Assembly (NCBI GenBank): GCA_949291445.1
Contig: CASEVT010000020.1
Location: forward strand, 1 to 43,714
Length of the DNA stretch: 43,714 bases
Direction: 5' to 3'
Source of the DNA: an uncultured bacterium
Lineage (GTDB): Bacteria; Cyanobacteriota; Vampirovibrionia; Gastranaerophilales; Gastranaerophilaceae
Below the pieces are notes generated by a model that had not been told where the DNA came from, did not search any database, and saw only the letters and a list, made by a program, of their open reading frames with translations. Position 1 is the stretch's first letter. The number at the start of each line of letters is the position of its first letter. Shown piece after piece: positions 33,483-40,836 of the stretch. Both the position numbers and the translations under genes were made by a program.

Positions 33483-34571
33483 ATGGGTGATGAAGATAAG
33501 CAGTTTGAGGCATCCCACCAGAAGTTGGAAAAAGCCAGAAAAGAAGGTCAAATTGTAAAATCGAAAGATTTTTCAACGGCACTGGCTATGATCGTGATGT
33601 TTTTTGCAATCTCGAAATTAGCCCCGTTCATATGGGATCAGATAACGCGGTTATTCGTATTGTGCTACGAGCAGATACCGAACCAGCACTTATCGACAAT
33701 CGGTTTACCATATTTGCTGTTTATCACGCTTGTTCCGACCATATTAATAATAGGTCCGATTTTAGCGATAGCAATGTTTATCGGAATCATGGGCGACTTT
33801 ATACAAGTAGGTCCGCTGGTCACAATGACCCCGTTATCACCGAAATTGGACAAGCTAAATCCGACAAAATATTTCAAAAACATCATGTCAATAAAGACAC
33901 TTTTTGAATTATTCAAAAACATTTTAAAGGTAGTGATACTGGGCTACGTAGGATGGATGGTTTATCAGGAGCATTTTGAGGTAATCCTCGGTTTGGCAGC
34001 AATGGACAACAATTTTGCGATAATGCAGGAATTCGGCAGCCTGATAATGGATTTCGTAATCAAAGCATCAATAGCATTTTTCGTAATCTCAGTTGCAGAC
34101 TACGGCATGACAAGATGGAAATTTATGCAAGATCAAAAAATGTCATTCAAAGAAGTGAAAGATGAATATAAAAACACAGAAGGAGACCCGAACGTCAAAG
34201 CAGCACTGAGGCAACGGCGTCAACAAATGGTACAACAAAGCATGATGGATGCAGTCCCTGAGGCGGATTTTGTTGTCACAAATCCGGTTCACGTAGCTTG
34301 TGCACTCAAGTATGTTGCAGAAGAAATGGAATCACCAAAACTTATTGCAAAAGGTACCGAGCTTTTTGCAAAAAAGATTATAGATATAGCCAGAGAACAC
34401 AAAGTACCGGTCATTGAAAATCCGCCTGTCGCAAGAGCTATATATAGATTGGTAGACTTAAACAGAGAGATCCCGCCGGATTTATATAAGGCAGTTGCTG
34501 AAATCTTATTATTTGTTTATAATTTGCGCAAAACAGAAAAACCTAGTAATATAGATACTAGGAATAAATAA
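33483..34571 (+). CDS. Second FlhB/SctU-family export switch protein (NPVH variant)
   Basis: A 362-aa FlhB-family protein separate from the fliPQR-flhB operon. The N-terminus KQFEASHQKLEKARKEGQI fits the family, then four membrane helices and FKEVKDEYKNTEGDPNVKA before the cytoplasmic domain. The cleavage motif is NPVH at 267-270 (VVTNPVHVACAL), not NPTH; threonine is replaced by valine. C-terminal cleavage-domain residues and the LVDLNREIPPDLYKAVAEILLFVY end are intact, so it is not a pseudogene. It may be a paralogue dedicated to a different substrate class. It is followed by a FliA-like sigma factor. An extended -10 (TGGTAAAAT) lies upstream. Confidence 0.88.
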   Translation: MGDEDKQFEASHQKLEKARKEGQIVKSKDFSTALAMIVMFFAISKLAPFIWDQITRLFVLCYEQIPNQHLSTIGLPYLLFITLVPTILIIGPILAIAMFIGIMGDFIQVGPLVTMTPLSPKLDKLNPTKYFKNIMSIKTLFELFKNILKVVILGYVGWMVYQEHFEVILGLAAMDNNFAIMQEFGSLIMDFVIKASIAFFVISVADYGMTRWKFMQDQKMSFKEVKDEYKNTEGDPNVKAALRQRRQQMVQQSMMDAVPEADFVVTNPVHVACALKYVAEEMESPKLIAKGTELFAKKIIDIAREHKVPVIENPPVARAIYRLVDLNREIPPDLYKAVAEILLFVYNLRKTEKPSNIDTRNK

Positions 34572-34585
34572 AATTATGCGGAGTC

Positions 34586-34600
34586 TGTCAGGGACTGACA
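34586..34600 (+). promoter_or_regulatory. Hairpin upstream of the FliA-like sigma gene
   Basis: TGTCAG, a GGA loop and CTGACA form a perfect 6-bp hairpin at 34586-34600, ending 9 nt before the ATG at 34610. The only ribosome-site-like bases (AGGGA) lie within the stem and loop. It could limit translation of the sigma factor relative to flhB, but this is inference. Confidence 0.35.
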
Positions 34601-34609
34601 AAATTAATA

Positions 34610-35272
34610 ATGATTAATCACACACAGTCAAAAATTAAAGAATATATCGAAATTGTAGAGAAAGTTGCAAAGGTAGAACAACGTCGTATACCCTCACATA
34701 TGGTAGATTTTGAAGAACTGGTGAGTATCGGTATTATTGCAGTGCAAGCTATGATTAAGAATAAAACACCCGAACAGCTGGAAAAATACAACAGTTCTTA
34801 TATAGGAACTGCCGTCCGTTGGGCAATTAGAAACGAGTTGCGCAACAGATATAAATGGTATTCTCTAAAACATACTAAAAGTTCAGAAGATGACGACACA
34901 TCGGACGGAAACGATCTGGACGTATCACCGGGCAAGGTTAGAGAAGCAATCTACGAGACCATTTTGTCTATAGATTCAATAGCAGCCGCCTCGTCAGATA
35001 ACGACTCGCCGTTTGATTTCATAAAAGATCCGCACGCTTTACCTGATGAAAAGGCTGAAATTACAGAGTTGGGACGCGCAATCAGAGAGGCTATCGCGAC
35101 TTTGCCGCAAAAAGACAGACTTGTCGTTGAATATAGATTTTACAGAAACATGCAGGTTAAAGAAATTGCACAACAGGTGGGACTTTCTTCATCACGGATT
35201 ACCAGAATTGTGCAAGGGGCATTGAACCATGTTCGTGAATACTTGATTAAGCACGAACATTACGGCTATTGA
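34610..35272 (+). CDS. Sigma-70 family factor, FliA/sigma-28-like
   Basis: A 220-aa alternative sigma factor. Region 2 lies around FEELVSIGIIAVQAMIKN and NSSYIGTAVRWAIRNELRNRYKW. Region 4 lies at LPQKDRLVVEYRFYRNMQVKEIAQQVGLSSSRITRIVQ. Between them is a low-complexity acidic linker (EDDDTSDGNDLD) and a serine-aspartate-rich loop instead of a clear region 3. The closest theme is FliA, and its place just after an FlhB gene supports a link to flagellar or type III secretion expression. No anti-sigma gene is adjacent. No clear ribosome site, but a hairpin lies in front of the start. The assignment within the sigma-70 family is moderate. Confidence 0.78.
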   Translation: MINHTQSKIKEYIEIVEKVAKVEQRRIPSHMVDFEELVSIGIIAVQAMIKNKTPEQLEKYNSSYIGTAVRWAIRNELRNRYKWYSLKHTKSSEDDDTSDGNDLDVSPGKVREAIYETILSIDSIAAASSDNDSPFDFIKDPHALPDEKAEITELGRAIREAIATLPQKDRLVVEYRFYRNMQVKEIAQQVGLSSSRITRIVQGALNHVREYLIKHEHYGY

Positions 35273-35285
35273 GGCAATCTTAGGT

Positions 35286-36329
35286 TTGAGTGGATTGAGT
35301 AGTTTAGATAATTTGACCGTTTTATATTTGTTGATATTTTTCTGCTGTATTCTGGGAGTTTGGCTTGGCTTGCTGTTCGCTAAATATAAAAAACTGAAAG
35401 AAACATTTAGAAAATATAAAAAATCACTCCGAAGCATTGCAAAGACCATAAATTCTGTCAGATACGGCAACCTTTTTGAGCGGGTGGACAGTTTGACTCA
35501 TTCTGTTTTACCCAATTTTTCAGAAAGTATAGACAGAATGATCGAGTCAATCGTAGATCGTGAAGATATGATAAAAGAGTATCAAGCGGATTTGAACAAA
35601 CAAATCGAAACCCAAAAAGAAATTGTTAAACTTAAAGAAGACTTTGTTGCAACATTGACTCACGATTTGAAAGTACCTATTATTGCCGAAAACAATATGT
35701 TGAATTTTCTTCTTGAAAACAGATTCGGTGAATTAAATGAAAAACAGAAAGAGGCAGTTTGCCATTTAAAAAATTCGAATAAAGAGCTTATCGAACTTGT
35801 AGAGATACTACTTGAAACTTACAAATTGAATGAGACACACATCGAATTAACACGTGAAAATGTTGATCTAAACAGGTTAATAGAAAATATAATCCTTGAA
35901 ATGCAACCTATTGCCGATTCAACGGATGTCAACATAAACTACACCAGCCAGAGCGAAAAAAATGTTTTTGTAGACGAATTTTACATAAAAAGAGTATTAA
36001 AAAACATTATTCTGAACGCAATCTCATTCAGCAATTCTCATTCATCAATCGATATTGAATTCGGACAGGAAGAAAACTATTTCACAATAAAAGTGAAAAA
36101 TTACGGCAAAATAATAAAAGACGAGGACATAGAACACATTTTTGATAAGTACTTTTCAACCTCGAAAAAGTTTAGAAAAGTAGGTACGGGATTGGGATTA
36201 TATTTATCAAACAAAATCATCAAAGCACACAATGGCGAGTTAAAGGCAGAAAGCGACGAAGAACAAAACACAACAACCATGGTAATCACTCTGCCCGTTC
36301 AATTACAAGATAATCAAAATGTGATATAA
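35286..36329 (+). CDS. Membrane-anchored sensor histidine kinase
   Basis: A 347-aa kinase with one membrane helix at 12-32 (LYLLIFFCCILGVWLGLLF), no large periplasmic sensor, and a coiled coil at about 35-118. The H-box histidine is H126 in ATLTHDLKVP. Then come the N-box (KNIILNAISFSN) and G-boxes (FDKYFSTSKKFRKVGTGLGLYLSNKIIKAHNG). The start is a TTG at 35286, 13 nt after the sigma factor stop; no ATG is available in the right place. The substrate response regulator is not encoded beside it. It is part of the flhB-sigma-kinase-membrane protein-miaA run and may respond to membrane or secretion status. Confidence 0.85.
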   Translation: MSGLSSLDNLTVLYLLIFFCCILGVWLGLLFAKYKKLKETFRKYKKSLRSIAKTINSVRYGNLFERVDSLTHSVLPNFSESIDRMIESIVDREDMIKEYQADLNKQIETQKEIVKLKEDFVATLTHDLKVPIIAENNMLNFLLENRFGELNEKQKEAVCHLKNSNKELIELVEILLETYKLNETHIELTRENVDLNRLIENIILEMQPIADSTDVNINYTSQSEKNVFVDEFYIKRVLKNIILNAISFSNSHSSIDIEFGQEENYFTIKVKNYGKIIKDEDIEHIFDKYFSTSKKFRKVGTGLGLYLSNKIIKAHNGELKAESDEEQNTTTMVITLPVQLQDNQNVI

Positions 36330-36330
36330 T
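36302..36330 (+). promoter_or_regulatory. Possible internal promoter before the 36355 membrane protein
   Basis: ATTACA (36302-36307), a 17-nt spacer and a perfect TATAAT (36325-36330) overlap the end of the histidine kinase gene. A GAGAGA site lies between this box and the ATG at 36355, so the membrane protein and miaA could be expressed independently of the kinase. Confidence 0.45.
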
Positions 36331-36354
36331 AATGCTGAAATTTGAGAGAACAAC

Positions 36355-37167
36355 ATGTCTAACTATATAAAACAAGCTTTCAATATAACCAAAGAAAATA
36401 TAATACTGGCACAACCGTTAGTAATATATCTGGTAATAATAAGTATAACAATGGCATCGGCAGCGACACAAAGCAACCAAACCGCCTTTTATATATTTTT
36501 CGGAGCGAACATGCTATTGTCGACAGCATTTTTTGCGGGCTGGATGTTTATGACCAGAAAGACGGTTGAACATTCAAAAAAAGAATTCAAAAATCAGGAA
36601 GAAAAAAATCTTGCATCAATAAAACTCATCAACGAATTTTTTCCCGGAGTAGGAGAATATTTTTTATCGATAACCGCCTCAATATTGTTATATGTCGGCG
36701 CATACATGATCATACTTTATCTTGGTTATAAACTCGGGCTGCACTTTTTTGACAAACCTACTATCGATTGGGCAAAAATGCTTGCGGCGCAAACGCCTGA
36801 ACAAATGCAAAAATTCGTAAACACGCTTACACTTTCACAAATAAAACTTTTAAACATATGGTTTTTATATATCGGCGGAATTTCAATTTTGTATACATAT
36901 TTGACAATGTTTTTATTTCCGGCAGTAATCTATGATTCTAAAAATCCGTTTGTTGCTTTTTGGATTAATCTAAAATTCCTGTTCAAAAATTTCACAGGTA
37001 CACTGGGTATACTAATATTCCTCGCCGCACTCAACATGTTTATATCAATATTGAGTGCAATATTGAGTATAAATGTTATTTTATCAATAATCGGACTTGT
37101 AATCACATTTTATTTTATGACATACTGTCTGGTATTAATATTCTTGTATTATGACGAAAAAAGATAA
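36355..37167 (+). CDS. Polytopic membrane protein of unknown function
   Basis: A 270-aa protein with about six membrane helices and an N-terminal amphipathic stretch (MSNYIKQAFNITKENIILAQ). The segment YDSKNPFVAFWINLKFLFKNFTGTLGIL resembles the (E/S)xxNPxxAxxxSxxLxKxNF pattern also present in the protein at 27833, so both may belong to one family. That family has no agreed role. It starts 25 nt after the histidine kinase and overlaps the miaA start by 17 nt, implying translational coupling. Confidence 0.72.
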   Translation: MSNYIKQAFNITKENIILAQPLVIYLVIISITMASAATQSNQTAFYIFFGANMLLSTAFFAGWMFMTRKTVEHSKKEFKNQEEKNLASIKLINEFFPGVGEYFLSITASILLYVGAYMIILYLGYKLGLHFFDKPTIDWAKMLAAQTPEQMQKFVNTLTLSQIKLLNIWFLYIGGISILYTYLTMFLFPAVIYDSKNPFVAFWINLKFLFKNFTGTLGILIFLAALNMFISILSAILSINVILSIIGLVITFYFMTYCLVLIFLYYDEKR

Positions 37168-38080
37168 AGTTATAGCACTGGTAGGACCGACCGCATCCGG
37201 AAAAACATCTTTAGCGGTAATGATTGCCAAGAAGTTGAACACACAGATCATCTCGGCAGACTCAAGGCAGATTTATAAAGAATTCAATATAGCCGCAGCA
37301 AAACCGACAAACGAAGAACAATCAGGCATAAAACACCACCTGATAGATATAGTCACACCTGATGAAGAATATACCGTGGCGAATTTTGCTCAGGATGCAA
37401 AAAAAATAATAAAAAATCTCACCGCAGAAAAAAAAATTCCAATAATAGCAGGCGGCACAGGGCTTTATTTCAGAACATTATTACAGGATTTTGACATCCC
37501 CAAAGTTGCACCGGACAAGGAACTTCGAAACGAACTCAAGCAAATTGCAGAAAAACAAGGTACACAAAAATTATACGAAATGCTTTGCGAGTTAGACATT
37601 GAAACGGCAAAAAAAATCCATCCGAATAATACAGTAAAGATTATTCGTGCAATAGAAGTAACAAAAAAACTAAACCAACCAATGTCACAAGCTCAAAAAA
37701 GAAAAGAACCCGAATATGAAACATTATGGATAGGTTTAAATGCCGAAAACAGGCAGTTTTTGTATGATAGAATAAACCATCGTGTAGACGCTATGATTGA
37801 AAACGGTCTGGAAGCCGAAGCGAAATATCTTTTTGAAAAATACGGTAATCTTAAAATTTTAATGAATACAATCGGCTACGAAGAGTTTTTCGAATATTTT
37901 CAAGGCGAAAAAACTTTCACACAAACAATCTCGCTAATTAAACAAAACACTCGCAGATATGCAAAACGCCAACTAACATGGTTCAGACAAAATTCTGAAA
38001 TAAACTGGTTTGATATAGAAACAGAAAAAGATATTTTTCAAAAAGTACTCGAAAAAACACTTCTGTTTAAAGACTCATAG
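37151..38080 (+). CDS. miaA: tRNA dimethylallyltransferase MiaA
   Basis: A 309-aa protein of the usual MiaA size. P-loop GPTASGKTS lies at 12-20. ISADSRQIYKEFNIAAAKPT holds the tRNA/DMAPP site, and HHLIDIVTPDEEY and GGTGLYFRTLL are conserved. The C-terminal tRNA-binding region ends with TRRYAKRQLTWFRQ. It transfers a dimethylallyl group to A37 of tRNAs reading UNN codons. Start overlaps the upstream membrane protein by 17 nt; its stop overlaps the convergent histidine kinase by 14 nt. Confidence 0.95.
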   Translation: MTKKDKVIALVGPTASGKTSLAVMIAKKLNTQIISADSRQIYKEFNIAAAKPTNEEQSGIKHHLIDIVTPDEEYTVANFAQDAKKIIKNLTAEKKIPIIAGGTGLYFRTLLQDFDIPKVAPDKELRNELKQIAEKQGTQKLYEMLCELDIETAKKIHPNNTVKIIRAIEVTKKLNQPMSQAQKRKEPEYETLWIGLNAENRQFLYDRINHRVDAMIENGLEAEAKYLFEKYGNLKILMNTIGYEEFFEYFQGEKTFTQTISLIKQNTRRYAKRQLTWFRQNSEINWFDIETEKDIFQKVLEKTLLFKDS

Positions 38081-39380
38081 TTGAAATAGATTTCAAGTTC
38101 TTATCAGGAATTTTTTTCATGGGAAGCCGGAACCAAAAAGTGGAACCCTCATTTTCTTTTGAATCAAAATTTATCTCCCCGTTGTGCGAGTCAATAACTT
38201 TTTTGCAAACAGCTAACCCGACCCCATACCCTTCACGACGTTTTGCAAAACTATCAGAGCCTTGAGAAAAGAATTTAAATAATTTACCTTTATTTTCTTC
38301 TTTAATACCCTCACCGTCATCTTTTATCTCAAAATTAAACCAGCCGTCACGGCAAAAAGTTGTTATTTCAATCAATCCGTTATTTTTGACGAATTTAATA
38401 GCATTACTGATTAAGTTATAGATAACCTGACGAAATCTTTTCATATCAGCACAGATGGGAAGCTCGTTCAAAGAGGTTTTAAGCCGGATATTTTTGCTCA
38501 TAATTTCAGATTCATGCATAGCAAGCACCTCAAAAATAACCCCCTTCGGACTAAACTCTTCATAAACCAGCTCAAGTTGTCCGGATTGAGCCCTGGCCAT
38601 CTCGATTATGTCGGCAATCAGGTTAGACATATGGTGAGTACTTATACTAATATTGTTTAAATACTTTAGAGCAATCTCCTTATCCGCAATTGCTCCGTCT
38701 CTTAACAGGTTTGTAAATCCAATGATTGTATTCAAAGGATTTTTAAATTCATGCGACATACTCGCAATAAATTCGAGTTTGTCCTTGTCTTTTTGCTCTA
38801 AAATTGAATACAAATTTGCATTCATAATAGCAAAAGCAATATTATCAGCAACAAGAGTTAAAATATCCCTGCTCTCTTTATCAACGGGACAATCCTTATT
38901 ATAAACGTATATAGCCCCCAAAAATTGTTTTTTGTTGACCAGAGGTATGGAATAAAAATATTCTTTCAGATTGTCATTGAAGAGTTTTAGCTTGTCCTCA
39001 AATCCGTAATCAATTTTTTCGAGTTTTTGATTACAAGTATCAATATGTTTTTGCAAATAACCAAGAGCCTCAAAACACTGTTCTGTATAGTTTAGTACAA
39101 ATTTTTCCAAATTCTCATCGTAAACACAAATTCCGCAAAAAGTTATATTCAACATATGCTTCAACTCTTCAATAACAATCTTGTACATAGAAGCAGAGAC
39201 AATGGATGAGGTGATTTCTCGGGTAATTTTATTTACAATACACCACCTCTCCTGGTTTTGAATAAACTTATTAACATACAATTCCAGATCTTTTTGCAGA
39301 TCGAAATTAGCAGACTTTTCGACAAAAATGTTCTCAAAAACATTCTTGAATTTCTTCAAAAATTCTTCGGCATCGTTCAT
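38067..39380 (-). CDS. Soluble GAF-type sensor histidine kinase
   Basis: A 437-aa cytoplasmic kinase with no membrane segment. Residues about 55-190 form a GAF-like sensor (IVNKITREITSSIVSASMYK, later LGAIYVYNKDC and LVADNIAFAIMNANL). A helical linker carries H210 in SMSHEFKNPLN (H-box). The ATPase has an N-box (IYNLISNAIKFVKN), FEIKDDGEGIKEENKGKLF and GYGVGLAVCKKVIDSHNGE. No response regulator is adjacent, so it is an orphan here. The signal could be a small ligand or redox/light state; no chromophore cysteine can be assigned with certainty. Confidence 0.88.
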   Translation of the reverse strand: MNDAEEFLKKFKNVFENIFVEKSANFDLQKDLELYVNKFIQNQERWCIVNKITREITSSIVSASMYKIVIEELKHMLNITFCGICVYDENLEKFVLNYTEQCFEALGYLQKHIDTCNQKLEKIDYGFEDKLKLFNDNLKEYFYSIPLVNKKQFLGAIYVYNKDCPVDKESRDILTLVADNIAFAIMNANLYSILEQKDKDKLEFIASMSHEFKNPLNTIIGFTNLLRDGAIADKEIALKYLNNISISTHHMSNLIADIIEMARAQSGQLELVYEEFSPKGVIFEVLAMHESEIMSKNIRLKTSLNELPICADMKRFRQVIYNLISNAIKFVKNNGLIEITTFCRDGWFNFEIKDDGEGIKEENKGKLFKFFSQGSDSFAKRREGYGVGLAVCKKVIDSHNGEINFDSKENEGSTFWFRLPMKKIPDKNLKSISTMSL

Positions 39381-39500
39381 TATTTTTTAGCCCATCGCAG
39401 TTAAAATAATTCGATTTAACTCAAATCAAATCCAGACCAATTTAGCAAAAACAAGATAAAAAAAATTTATGTATTTACAGTTTAGGTTAATAAGCATAAT

Positions 39501-39529
39501 TTGATAAAAAAAAATCCTTAATGTATAAT
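39501..39529 (+). promoter_or_regulatory. Promoter of gmk
   Basis: TTGATA at 39501-39506, a 17-nt spacer and TATAAT at 39524-39529. Only 9 nt separate the -10 box from the ATG at 39539, so the leader would be about 0-3 nt. An upstream in-frame ATG at 39521 overlaps the -10 box itself and is unlikely to be translated. Confidence 0.6.
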
Positions 39530-39538
39530 CCATGCATT

Positions 39539-40099
39539 ATGAAAAAGCAAAAAGGAAAATTATTTGTAATATCGGGCTCATCCGGAGTAGGCAAAGGAAC
39601 GTTATTGAAGCTGTTACTGGAGCAAAACCCGAACATAAACCTCTCGATCTCAGCAACAACAAGACATCCCAGACGCGGAGAAATTGACGGAGTAAATTAT
39701 TTTTTTACAAATGAAGAAGATTTTTTGAATGCCGTAGCCAATAACGAATTTCTGGAATGGGCAGAATTCAACGGAAATTTTTACGGAACAAAACAGGCCT
39801 ACGTCGAAAAGACACTCGCAAAGGGTGAAGATCTAATTCTTGAAATTGAAACTAAAGGCGCATTGCAAATCAAACAAAAACTTCCGGATGCAATACTGAT
39901 TTTTATACTGCCGCCATCAATTGAAGAACTTGAAAACCGGCTAAGAGGAAGGAACACAGAAGACGAAACCGCCATCCAAAACAGACTTAAAGAGGCATTT
40001 CGAGAAATTGAATGTTCAAAGGATTATGATTACAGAATAGTGAACGATAACCTTGAAAAAGCACTCACAGAACTGCAAGCCATAATCTCGTCAAAATAG
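39539..40099 (+). CDS. gmk: Guanylate kinase
   Basis: The start is ATG 39539 (MKKQKGKLFVISGSSGVGKG), giving 186 residues, the usual length. P-loop GSSGVGKGT, then the GMP-binding STRHPRRGEIDGVNYFF-like segment (ATTRHPRRGEIDG), FLEWAEFNGNFYGT and a lid RLRGRNTEDE. It phosphorylates GMP to GDP. The promoter geometry predicts a near-leaderless mRNA. It lies between the soluble histidine kinase and a 346-bp gap. Confidence 0.94.
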   Translation: MKKQKGKLFVISGSSGVGKGTLLKLLLEQNPNINLSISATTRHPRRGEIDGVNYFFTNEEDFLNAVANNEFLEWAEFNGNFYGTKQAYVEKTLAKGEDLILEIETKGALQIKQKLPDAILIFILPPSIEELENRLRGRNTEDETAIQNRLKEAFREIECSKDYDYRIVNDNLEKALTELQAIISSK

Positions 40100-40445
40100 A
40101 ATTTAAGCCGTCTGAGCCATACTTTACTGTAAAAGCCAGCGACCGATTGCAAAGTTAAGACCATCACCGCCAACAGCAGGCGCAGAACAGATTCAGTGCG
40201 TAACGATATTATGCATCAAAACTCAAGAAAAGAAATCAAAAGTAACTAATCTGACAAAACATTCAATTTTCGACAAATTATGACTTTGGATTGGTTAAAT
40301 ATTTTGATACAATTTGACAAAATCCAAATAAAAAGCGAAAATAGTAACAAATTGTAAACTACATGTGATAATTAAGTAAATTTAGAAATTGAGCTTACTT
40401 TATATCAATGTGAAAGTTATAAAATCCAAAACAGGTGGGGTTGAT
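40100..40445. other. Intergenic region of about 350 bp after gmk
   Basis: The first 110 bases (40105-40215) are visibly richer in G+C than the surrounding gap and contain no credible reading frame. A possible promoter follows: TTGGAT at 40286-40291, a 16-nt spacer with TGA, and TACAAT at 40308-40313. This could drive the gene at 40446. I see no clear RNA structure or terminator, but a small RNA in 40100-40220 cannot be excluded. Confidence 0.35.
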
Positions 40446-40754
40446 ATGTTTAATCTAAAAAATTTGAAAATAGTAAAAGAGCTGAAATCCATCAAGCCAA
40501 AACTAAAATGGCTAATGTTTTCTCAGATTCAGGATTATAAAATCAACTCAAAATACATAGACATGCTATGCAACGATGATGACACAGAAACCGGCAACGA
40601 CAGACTGGAAGATATTGTCAGAGAATCGTTAATAAAAGAATTTTCACCGGAAATTACGAAAATGAAATCATACGAATTTCTGGTTGATGCTGTTGTTCAT
40701 AACTTAAAGAAAAAACAGCTTGCAGAATTTGATGACAACGAAGAAATTTCTTAG
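40446..40754 (+). CDS. Small protein of unknown function (102 aa)
   Basis: The chosen start is ATG 40446 (MFNLKNLKIVKELKS), with a strong AGGTGGGG site about 5 nt before it; a start at 40389 lacks one. The protein is basic at the N-terminus (SIKPKLKWLMF) and acidic later (CNDDDTETGNDRLEDI), with two likely helices near the C-terminus (YEFLVDAVVHNLKKKQLAE). No signal peptide, membrane span or metal motif is seen. I recognise no family. Confidence 0.65.
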   Translation: MFNLKNLKIVKELKSIKPKLKWLMFSQIQDYKINSKYIDMLCNDDDTETGNDRLEDIVRESLIKEFSPEITKMKSYEFLVDAVVHNLKKKQLAEFDDNEEIS

Positions 40755-40821
40755 TTTGTGTCAAAAGATTTACCTGTTTCAAATAGTGTTCCATTCGGAT
40801 GATTTTATGCAAATTTTTTAG

Positions 40822-40827
40822 TATAAT
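40822..40827 (+). promoter_or_regulatory. -10 box of murT, nine bases before the ATG
   Basis: TATAAT at 40822-40827 followed by 9 nt and the murT ATG at 40837, as in gmk. No ribosome site is present and the -35 region is poor. The mRNA leader is predicted to be about 0-3 nt. Confidence 0.45.
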
Positions 40828-40836
40828 TTTTTTGCA

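Noticed and set aside
33483-34571. Second flhB considered as a pseudogene because of NPVH
   Set aside because: The frame is intact, with all four membrane helices and the C-terminal domain conserved.
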